DNA from: Pseudomonas fluorescens
GTDB lineage: Bacteria; Pseudomonadota; Gammaproteobacteria; Pseudomonadales; Pseudomonadaceae
Assembly: GCF_005938625.1 (NCBI RefSeq)
Contig: NZ_VCNJ01000003.1
Location: 1 to 64,000 of the forward strand
DNA length: 64,000 nt
Direction: 5' to 3'
A program made the translations under genes and the position numbers. Below the pieces are notes generated by a model. It was not told where the DNA came from and did no database searches. It worked only from the letters and a program-made list of their open reading frames with translations. This document shows, in pieces, positions 56,762 through 64,000 of this stretch; position 1 is the first letter of the stretch, and the number at the start of each line of letters is the position of its first letter.

Positions 56762-58723
56762 TCAATTGTGGCTCGTGCCCACCAGGATCGGCGCAAACAA
56801 CGGGCTCAATCTGGCACTGCCGACGTCGGAAAGATGGTCGGCATCCTTGTATTGCGAGTGGCCGTCGACATCGATTGGGCAGAGCCCGTTCTTGCACATC
56901 AACGGTGTCGGGTCGATGACGTGTACGCCGGAATCGGCGGCGCTCATCGAGCCGAACAGATCCGTGAAAAACTGCTGGCGCGCCAGATGTTCACTGAGCG
57001 GACGACCGAGCCCTTCTGCCGAGCGCCCGATGCGGGCCAGGCTGGTCAGGCGGTCGATGTAGCTCTTGTGCTGCAGTGGCACTTCCTTGAACAGCCAGAC
57101 CTGCACACCTGCCGCGCGCAGTTCAGCCACTTGAGCCTTGAGCCCTGCGGCCAGACGCTGTTCGGCTTGTGCCCTGTTGTCTTTGCGATCGAGCAGGAAC
57201 TGTTTATCGCCGTCGCCATCTTCGCGACCATAAATGTACAGACTCCAGTTCGCCGCCAGGACCACGTCCTTGATCCCTCGCTCAAGCACCAGCGCCATGT
57301 TGCGCTTGTTGAAGTCTTTGCATTGCTGGCGCAGGTGCTCGTCGACAATCGGCGGGCACGCCGTCAGGCTGTACAACCAGACCGGCTGTGCATCGCGACC
57401 GGCAGTGCCTGCAATGGCCGGCAACAAGGCCGCGGTGTGACTGTCACCCCAGAACATCTTTGTCGGGGCGACCTCTTGATCGCTACCCACCCGACAGACC
57501 TTGTCCAGCGCCTTGTCCGTGCTCAACTGCATGCATTCGGTTTGCCCGGCTTTCCACTCCCGGGACTGCGCGTACTCCAGCGCTTTGCCGGTCAGACGCT
57601 GTGGAACACCGTCTGCCGAGCGAATCACCGAGCCGGTAATCGCCAGAACAGTGATCGAGACCAACCCACCGACCAACACCGAGTTACGGCTGGCAAACAC
57701 ACGTTTCTCACGAAAAGGCAGCTCGATATAGCGCAAGCTCAGCCAAGCCAGAGCCAACGCCAATGCCATCCAGCCGAGCGCCTCCAGCGGCTGGATGCCG
57801 TCGATGGAGATCGCGTTGGCATACACGTAAACCGGCCAATGCCACAGATAAAGCGAGTAAGAGAGCAACCCGACCCAGACCAGCACCTGGACACTCAAAA
57901 ACCGCCCAACCCAGGTTGGGCCCTGCGCGCCCGACCAGATCAGCGCCGTCGTGCCCAAGACCGGCAGGAGTGCCGCCCAGCCCGGGAACAGCGTGGTTTG
58001 GTCAAAGGTAAAGATCGCCACCAATACTGCCGCCAGTCCGATCAGACCGACAGACTGACGAAGCCACGGCCGCGCAACATGCTTGGGCACGGGTATCACC
58101 GCCAACATGGCCCCGCAAAGTAATTCCCAGGCGCGGGTCGGCAGCGCGAAGAAGGCGAACTCCGGCCGGCGTTCGATATAGACGATGTTCAAGCCGAACG
58201 ACACCAGCAGGACCGCAAACAACATCCAGCGCCAATGACGGACGTAGCGCATCATCACCACCATCATCAGCGGGAAGAAGATGTAGTACTGCTCCTCCAC
58301 CGCCAGCGACCAGGTATGCAGCAACGGCTTGAGTTCCGAGGCAGGCTCGAAGTAGCCGTCTTCACGCATGAACAGGATGTTGGAAATGAACAGCGACTGG
58401 TAACGAATCGTCCGCCCGAGTTCGGCCAGGTCTTTGGCCGTCAGCAACAGCCAGCCAAATGCCAGAGTCACCACCACAACCACAGTCAAGGCCGGCAGGA
58501 TGCGCCGGGCGCGACGTCCCCAAAAGTCGAGGAAACTGAAGCGCTGTGCGCTGATTTCGCGGTAAAGGATTGAGGTGATCAGGAAGCCGGATATGACGAA
58601 AAATACATCGACGCCGACAAAGCCGCCGCTGAATGTATTGAATCCGAAATGAAACAGCACGACGGGGATGACCGCCAGTGCCCTTAATCCGTCGATGTCA
58701 CGGCGAATGCCAAACGTGTGCAT
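56762..58723 (-). CDS. OafA-type acyltransferase with C-terminal SGNH domain
   Basis: A 653-residue integral-membrane acyltransferase. The ATG at 58723 gives the family start FGIRRDIDGLRALAVIPV. Residues 10-350 contain about ten membrane helices with the conserved RxxR-type His/Arg region near the N-terminus. The C-terminal SGNH hydrolase-like domain in the periplasm has FWGDSHTAALLP (Ser) and DADHLSDVGSARL (Asp-His). Such enzymes O-acetylate LPS O-antigen or other surface glycans. No surface-polysaccharide genes are nearby, so the acceptor is unknown. Confidence 0.9.
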   Translation of the reverse strand: MHTFGIRRDIDGLRALAVIPVVLFHFGFNTFSGGFVGVDVFFVISGFLITSILYREISAQRFSFLDFWGRRARRILPALTVVVVVTLAFGWLLLTAKDLAELGRTIRYQSLFISNILFMREDGYFEPASELKPLLHTWSLAVEEQYYIFFPLMMVVMMRYVRHWRWMLFAVLLVSFGLNIVYIERRPEFAFFALPTRAWELLCGAMLAVIPVPKHVARPWLRQSVGLIGLAAVLVAIFTFDQTTLFPGWAALLPVLGTTALIWSGAQGPTWVGRFLSVQVLVWVGLLSYSLYLWHWPVYVYANAISIDGIQPLEALGWMALALALAWLSLRYIELPFREKRVFASRNSVLVGGLVSITVLAITGSVIRSADGVPQRLTGKALEYAQSREWKAGQTECMQLSTDKALDKVCRVGSDQEVAPTKMFWGDSHTAALLPAIAGTAGRDAQPVWLYSLTACPPIVDEHLRQQCKDFNKRNMALVLERGIKDVVLAANWSLYIYGREDGDGDKQFLLDRKDNRAQAEQRLAAGLKAQVAELRAAGVQVWLFKEVPLQHKSYIDRLTSLARIGRSAEGLGRPLSEHLARQQFFTDLFGSMSAADSGVHVIDPTPLMCKNGLCPIDVDGHSQYKDADHLSDVGSARLSPLFAPILVGTSHN

Positions 58724-58802
58724 AACATTTCTTATCCTTGTAGGTACAAACCGCTCCAGACAAGGACAGTAGCGCGTTACGAAAGTTATGCTGCGCGTAC
58801 GC

Positions 58803-58838
58803 AAAAAAAAACGCCCCCTTTCGGGAGCGTTATTTTTT
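58803..58838 (-). terminator. terminator of rho
   Basis: An imperfect stem of aacgccccc and gggagcgtt is flanked by an A run on the left (T run on the minus strand), 13 bases after the rho stop codon. Confidence 0.75.
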
Positions 58839-58850
58839 ACAGCGTGTGTA

Positions 58851-60096
<1,246 letters not shown>

Positions 60097-60110
<14 letters not shown>

Positions 60111-60129
60111 ATAGGAATGACGTAATCAT
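60097..60129 (-). other. possible 10-codon leader frame overlapping the rho start
   Basis: An ATG at 60129 opens [10 protein letters not shown] and stops 11 bases inside rho, in a different frame. Neither this frame nor rho has a clear Shine-Dalgarno sequence; a C-rich stretch (tttcccccctcc in the mRNA sense) lies just upstream. If translated it could couple or limit rho expression. The evidence is weak. Confidence 0.25.
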
Positions 60130-60308
60130 TTATGGAGGGGGGGAAATTAAGCTTTTGGCTTAATGAGGCCGCGCCGCGGAGAAGGCGACAGGATCGCGAA
60201 CTAATTCGAAAAGGAGTGCGTCGGCGACGGCTAGCAGGGGGCAATGGAGAAACCAGTGCGGGGCCGAATGTACCACCTGAGTTTCGGAGCGTCTAGCCCT
60301 GAATACGC

Positions 60309-60340
60309 AAAAAGCCCCGCTAATTGCGGGGCTTTTTTTC
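60309..60340 (-). terminator. rho-independent terminator of trxA
   Basis: aaaagccccgc and gcggggctttt form a 10-11 bp stem with a short loop (taatt), 20 bases after the trxA stop, with T runs on both sides. Confidence 0.9.
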
Positions 60341-60359
60341 AGGCACTTTACAGCGACGC

Positions 60360-60689
60360 TTAGATGTTGGCGTCGAGGAAAGCCGCCAGTTGCGACTTCG
60401 ACAGGGCGCCGACCTTGGTCGCTTCAACGTTGCCGTTCTTGAACAGCATCAGCGTCGGGATACCACGCACGCCATGCTTGGCCGGGGTTTCCTGGTTTTC
60501 GTCGATGTTCAGTTTGGCAACGGTCAGCTTGCCTTTGTAAGTCTCGGCAATCTCGTCCAGAACCGGAGCGATCATTTTGCAAGGACCGCACCATTCAGCC
60601 CAGTAATCGACCAGGACAGCGCCTTCGGCCTTGAGTACGTCGGCTTCGAAGCTAGCGTCGCTAACGTGTTTGATAAGATCGCTGCTCAT
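60360..60689 (-). CDS. trxA: thioredoxin TrxA
   Basis: A 109-residue thioredoxin with the WCGPC active site (Cys34, Cys37) in [12 protein letters not shown], and the cis-Pro segment GIPTLMLF. It reduces protein disulfides in the cytoplasm. GGAG precedes the ATG. It lies upstream of rho on the same strand, separated by a terminator and the rho leader, the conserved trxA-rho order. Confidence 0.97.
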   Translation of the reverse strand: MSSDLIKHVSDASFEADVLKAEGAVLVDYWAEWCGPCKMIAPVLDEIAETYKGKLTVAKLNIDENQETPAKHGVRGIPTLMLFKNGNVEATKVGALSKSQLAAFLDANI

Positions 60690-60809
60690 GGAATTCTCCA
60701 GGTTGTAAGCAAAAAAACGTGGCCCATCATAGCCGCCCTTCCCCTGTTCAGGAAGCCGCAGTTGATTGAGTCTTGCTATGGCACTCGATGAGTTTGGGTA
60801 TAGCTCAAG

Positions 60810-61517
60810 TCACGCCGTGGCGGGGGCAATGAAGGAAATTCCAGTACGCAGGGCGGCGTTGCGCACGTGTTCCTGCATGGCTTTTTGTGCCGCGCCCGAC
60901 GCCCGGCGCGCGAGGGCCCGGAGGATCTTGCGGTGTTCCTGCCAGGTTTCCATCGCACGTTCGGCGCGGATGAACGGTAGTTTCTGGCTCTCCAGGAACA
61001 TTTCGGCGCTGGCGGTGAGGATGCTCAGCATCGCCTGATTGCCGCTGGCCAGAAGGATACGTCGGTGGAATTCGAAGTCCAGTTTCGCTGCGGCCTCAAA
61101 GTCGCCGGCCTTCAATTGCTCGCGCATGGCCGCAACGTTGTCTTCCAGTGCATCCAGATCGAACGTGCTGAGCGTCACCGCCGCCAGCCCCGCCGCAAAC
61201 CCTTCCAATGCATAGCGCAATTGAAAGATATCCAGCGGCGACGCTTGCGCGGCGAACGACCAGCCCGGCGCACTATCGCCCCGCGACAATTCCACCGGCG
61301 CCTGCACAAACACACCTTTGCCCGGCTGAATACTGACCACGCCCAGCGCACTCAGCGACGACAACGCCTCACGCAACGACGCCCGGCTGACACCCAGTTG
61401 CAACGCCAGATCCCGTTGCGACGGCAAGGCATCACCCGCGCCGAAACCTTGCTCGGTGATCAGTTTACGGATCGCTTGCAGCGCCACTTCGGGTACCGCA
61501 CGGGAAATCGAATTCAT
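60810..61517 (-). CDS. FadR-type GntR-family transcriptional regulator (FCD domain)
   Basis: A 235-residue regulator. The N-terminal winged HTH (about residues 8-72) contains GDALPSQRDLALQLGVSRASLREALSSL, and the C-terminal all-helical FCD domain (about 90-220) has the metal-ligand pattern LDFEFHRRILLASGN. It is divergent from an amino-acid ABC transporter and so probably controls it. A 15-base palindrome at 61645-61659 is a candidate operator. The effector is unknown. Confidence 0.92.
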   Translation of the reverse strand: MNSISRAVPEVALQAIRKLITEQGFGAGDALPSQRDLALQLGVSRASLREALSSLSALGVVSIQPGKGVFVQAPVELSRGDSAPGWSFAAQASPLDIFQLRYALEGFAAGLAAVTLSTFDLDALEDNVAAMREQLKAGDFEAAAKLDFEFHRRILLASGNQAMLSILTASAEMFLESQKLPFIRAERAMETWQEHRKILRALARRASGAAQKAMQEHVRNAALRTGISFIAPATA

Positions 61518-61644
61518 GGTTTTTCAGACGCACCAGGCCAATGTGCGGCTAGTTGTAAAGCTATTCGCCGAGTCCGGCAAGTCGTGCCCCAGCGGGGTTC
61601 GACGCGCGGGGCAGATGCGCTATCGCAGTGCGAAAAGCAACCTG

Positions 61645-61659
61645 ACTGTTCAGACCAGT
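61645..61659. promoter_or_regulatory. candidate operator of the FadR-type regulator
   Basis: actgttcagaccagt is a near-perfect 15-base palindrome with three mismatched positions, within the 256-base divergent gap between the regulator and the transporter genes. GntR/FadR proteins bind short dyads of this size. This is by-eye evidence only. Confidence 0.35.
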
Positions 61660-61711
61660 AAGACCGAACAAACCCGCTGAAACTGCGGCCTGCCGGGTCG
61701 AAAGCCCTGTA

Positions 61712-61728
61712 TTGGCACGGCCCATGCT
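61712..61728 (+). promoter_or_regulatory. sigma-54 promoter of the amino-acid ABC transporter
   Basis: ttggcacggcccatgct matches the -24/-12 consensus TTGGCACG-N4-TTGCW in all but one position (A for the first T of the -12 element). The invariant GG (61714-61715) and GC (61726-61727) are exactly 10 bases apart. The predicted start is near 61739, 35 bases before the ATG. This implies control by RpoN and an unseen enhancer-binding protein (for example NtrC-like). Confidence 0.75.
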
Positions 61729-61773
61729 CTGTCCGATCGCAGAAATCACTTCCCGCCGATCCGGAGATTGTTC

Positions 61774-62559
61774 ATGACCAAGCGTTACAGCGCCCTCCTC
61801 GCCGCCCTGTTTTCTTCTCTGTTGCTCAGTCAGGCCCCTGCTCACGCCGACGGTCTCGACGACGTGGTCAAGCGCGGCACGCTGAAAGTCGCCGTTCCGC
61901 AAGACTTCCCGCCATTCGGCTCGGTCGGTCCGGACATGAAACCGCGCGGCCTGGATATCGACACAGCGAAACTGCTGGCCGACCAGCTCAAGGTCAAACT
62001 CGAACTGACCCCGGTCAACAGCACCAACCGCATTCCGTTCCTGACCACCGGCAAAGTCGATCTGGTGATTTCCAGCCTCGGCAAAAACCCTGAGCGCGAG
62101 AAAGTCATCGACTTCTCCCGCGCCTACGCACCGTTCTACCTCGCCGTGTTCGGCCCGCCAGACGCTGCGATCGCCAGCCTCGACGACCTCAAGGGCAAGA
62201 CCATCAGCGTCACCCGTGGCGCCATCGAAGACATCGAACTGAGCAAGGTCGCCCCCGAAGGCGTGACCATCAAGCGCTTCGAAGACAACAACTCGACCAT
62301 TGCCGCTTACCTCGCCGGCCAAGTCGACCTGATCGCCAGCGGCAACGTGGTGATGGTCGCGATCAGCGAAAAGAATCCGAAACGCGTGCCGGCGCTGAAA
62401 GTGAAGCTCAAGGATTCGCCGGTCTACGTCGGGGTGAACAAGAACGAAGCGGCGCTGCTGGCCAAGGTCAACGACATCCTGGCCAGCGCCAAGGCTGACG
62501 GCGCACTGGAAAAGAATTCGCAGACCTGGCTGAAAGAGCCGCTGCCGGCCGATCTCTGA
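61774..62559 (+). CDS. amino-acid ABC transporter substrate-binding protein
   Basis: A 261-residue periplasmic binding protein, bacterial extracellular SBP family 3. The signal peptide is MTKRYSALLAALFSSLLLSQ ending at AHA-DGLDDV, and the mature sequence has KRGTLKVAVPQDFPPF and LDIDTAKLLADQL, the typical amino-acid-binding start. ATG 61774 follows CGGAG. It is the first gene of a four-gene set with two permeases and an ATPase. The exact ligand is not clear; the polar amino-acid class is certain. Confidence 0.93.
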   Translation: MTKRYSALLAALFSSLLLSQAPAHADGLDDVVKRGTLKVAVPQDFPPFGSVGPDMKPRGLDIDTAKLLADQLKVKLELTPVNSTNRIPFLTTGKVDLVISSLGKNPEREKVIDFSRAYAPFYLAVFGPPDAAIASLDDLKGKTISVTRGAIEDIELSKVAPEGVTIKRFEDNNSTIAAYLAGQVDLIASGNVVMVAISEKNPKRVPALKVKLKDSPVYVGVNKNEAALLAKVNDILASAKADGALEKNSQTWLKEPLPADL

Positions 62560-62580
62560 TCGACTGCGCGGGAGACCTTC

Positions 62581-63249
62581 ATGGCTTATCAGTTCGATTT
62601 CATGCCGGTGGTGGAAAACACCGACCTGCTGTTGCGCGGGGCGCTGTTCACCCTTGAGCTGACGGCCATCGGTGCGTTGCTCGGGGTCGGCGTCGGGATT
62701 GTCGGGGCGCTGGTGCGGGCGTGGAACATCCGCCCGTTCTCGACAATCTTCGGCGTCTACGTCGAGTTGATCCGCAACACGCCGTTTCTGGTGCAGTTGT
62801 TTTTCATCTTCTTCGGCCTGCCGTCGCTGGGCGTGCAGATTTCCGAGTGGCAGGCGGCGGTGCTGGCGATGGTAATCAACCTTGGCGCCTATTCGACGGA
62901 AATTATCCGCGCGGGCATTCAGGCGATCCCGCGCGGGCAGCTGGAAGCCGCAGCGGCGTTGGCGATGACGCGCTTCGAGGCGTTCCGCCATGTGGTGCTG
63001 CTGCCGGCACTGGGCAAGGTCTGGCCGGCCCTGAGCAGCCAGATCATCATCGTCATGCTCGGCTCGGCGGTTTGTTCGCAGATCGCCACCGAAGAGCTGA
63101 GCTTCGCTGCCAACTTCATTCAGTCGCGCAACTTCCGCGCTTTTGAAACCTATGCGCTGACCACGCTGATCTATCTGTGCATGGCGCTGCTGATTCGCCA
63201 GTTACTGAACTGGATCGGTCGGCGCTACATCAGCAGGAGCCGCGCATGA
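62581..63249 (+). CDS. amino-acid ABC transporter permease (HisM/GlnP type)
   Basis: A 222-residue permease of the polar amino-acid class. It has four to five membrane helices and the conserved loop EAAAALAMTRFEAFRHVVLLPALGK plus VELIRNTPFLVQLFFIFF. GGGAGA lies before the ATG. The stop overlaps the start of the second permease by four bases (ATGA). Confidence 0.94.
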   Translation: MAYQFDFMPVVENTDLLLRGALFTLELTAIGALLGVGVGIVGALVRAWNIRPFSTIFGVYVELIRNTPFLVQLFFIFFGLPSLGVQISEWQAAVLAMVINLGAYSTEIIRAGIQAIPRGQLEAAAALAMTRFEAFRHVVLLPALGKVWPALSSQIIIVMLGSAVCSQIATEELSFAANFIQSRNFRAFETYALTTLIYLCMALLIRQLLNWIGRRYISRSRA

Positions 63250-63896
63250 GCGATTTCACCTTCTGGGACATCCTGCGCAACCTGCTCGTCGGCCTGCAAT
63301 GGACGCTGGCGTTGTCGCTGGTGGCGTTTATCGGTGGCGGGATCGTCGGGCTGCTGATCCTGATCATGCGCATTTCAAAAAACTCTGTGTCGAGCAGTAT
63401 CGCCCGCACCTGGATCGAGCTGTTCCAGGGCACGCCGCTGCTGATGCAGCTGTTTCTGGTGTTCTTCGGCGTGGCGCTGGCCGGGATTGAAATCTCGCCG
63501 TGGATGGCCGCAGCGATTGCCCTGACCTTGTTCACCAGCGCCTATCTGGCAGAGATCTGGCGCGGCTGCGTCGAATCGATCTCCAATGGCCAGTGGGAAG
63601 CCTCGGCGAGTCTGGCGCTGAATCCGCTGGAACAGCTGCGCTACGTGATCCTGCCGCAAGCGTTGCGCATTGCCGTGGCGCCGACCGTGGGTTTCTCGGT
63701 GCAAGTGGTCAAAGGCACCGCCGTGACCTCGATCATCGGCTTCACCGAGCTGACCAAGACCGGCGGCATGCTCGCCAACGCCACGTTTGAACCGTTCATG
63801 GTCTACGGCCTCGTCGCCCTCGGCTACTTCCTGCTCTGCTACCCCTTGTCCCTCAGTGCGCGCTACCTGGAAAGGAGACTGCATGCCTCTGCTTAG
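63246..63896 (+). CDS. amino-acid ABC transporter permease (HisQ/GlnP type)
   Basis: A 216-residue second permease. I chose ATG 63246 (MSDFTFWDILRNLLVG), coupled to the previous stop; a longer frame upstream lies inside the first permease gene. The motifs WIELFQGTPLLMQLFLVFFG and the loop EASASLALNPLEQLRYVILPQALR are present. It forms a heterodimer channel with the first permease. Its end overlaps the ATPase gene by 14 bases. Confidence 0.94.
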   Translation: MSDFTFWDILRNLLVGLQWTLALSLVAFIGGGIVGLLILIMRISKNSVSSSIARTWIELFQGTPLLMQLFLVFFGVALAGIEISPWMAAAIALTLFTSAYLAEIWRGCVESISNGQWEASASLALNPLEQLRYVILPQALRIAVAPTVGFSVQVVKGTAVTSIIGFTELTKTGGMLANATFEPFMVYGLVALGYFLLCYPLSLSARYLERRLHASA

Positions 63897-64000
63897 AATT
63901 TCCGCCCTGCATAAATACTACGGCGATCACCACGTACTCAAAGGCATCGACCTCAGCGTCGAGGAAGGCCAGGTGGTGGCGATCATCGGCCGCAGCGGCT
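63883..64000 (+). CDS. amino-acid ABC transporter ATPase (partial, runs off the window)
   Basis: The ATG at 63883 follows AAAGGAG and opens MPLLRISALHKYYGDHHVLKG, then VVAIIGRSG, the start of a Walker A motif cut by the window edge. This is the polar amino-acid (GlnQ/HisP) ATPase type. About 39 codons are visible. It overlaps the preceding permease gene by 14 bases. Confidence 0.9.
   Translation, partial: MPLLRISALHKYYGDHHVLKGIDLSVEEGQVVAIIGRSG

Overview
The window is a high-GC (about 60%) piece of a Pseudomonas chromosome, most likely of the P. fluorescens group. The evidence is the protein families, the many fluorescens-type REP repeats, and a gene order that matches, from memory, the P. 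aeruginosa PA0295-PA0305 and PA5204-PA5240 regions. It is mainly core chromosome with about 65 genes. I see no prophage, insertion sequence, CRISPR array, integron, tRNA or rRNA.

Layout. 154-4292: an alpha/beta hydrolase, a membrane-anchored thioredoxin-fold protein and a penicillin-acylase family N-terminal nucleophile hydrolase (HacB-like). 4473-6306: a GlxA-type AraC regulator divergent from a cyanamide-hydratase-like HD protein. 6447-16916: the polyamine locus. The leftward operon runs spuA-remnant, spuB, spuC, spuD, spuE, spuF, spuG, spuH (uptake and gamma-glutamylation of putrescine/spermidine), and spuI is divergent. The first gene, the SpuA amidohydrolase, is reduced to an N-terminal stub. 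17193-26709: a sulfur-scavenging block with a TetR regulator, ssuEADCBF (alkanesulfonate uptake and desulfonation), the 1-Cys peroxiredoxin lsfA, an OprD-type porin and a taurine-binding protein tauA whose tauBCD partners are absent. 26807-29537: argA and argE (arginine synthesis). 29694-34347: a CYTH-CHAD protein, an Lrp/AsnC regulator divergent from a small ACT-like protein, an orphan GspE-type ATPase and a DUF2388 exported protein. 34438-39075: the glycine cleavage system, gcvP alone and gcvT-gcvH. 39232-42108: an Fe(III) ABC permease and binding protein without an ATPase gene. 42368-47179: ubiquinone hydroxylases, a DUF4442 protein, pepP and a UPF0149 gene. 47310-48727: a ZapB-like coiled-coil protein, zapA, 6S RNA and the 5-formyl-THF cyclo-ligase. 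48764-53406: a 51-residue membrane peptide gene, an EVE protein, a FliL-like protein, a quinone oxidoreductase, a histidine phosphatase and glpT. 53382-60689: chaC, an Fe-S flavoreductase coupled to ubiD, an OafA-type acyltransferase, rho and trxA. 60810-64000: a FadR-type regulator divergent from an amino-acid ABC transporter, whose ATPase gene runs off the window and whose promoter region carries a good sigma-54 site.

Intergenic DNA is rich in repeats. There are short REP doublets of at least three sequence types and two 160-180 bp elements with terminal inverted repeats. The points most worth a second look are the spuA stub, the orphan tauA and the apparent relocation of the sulfur block between spuI and argA, the sigma-54 promoter at 61712, the unannotated 51-codon gene at 48764, the orphan GspE ATPase, and the rho leader with no visible ribosome-binding site. 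No wholly new multi-gene system is evident.
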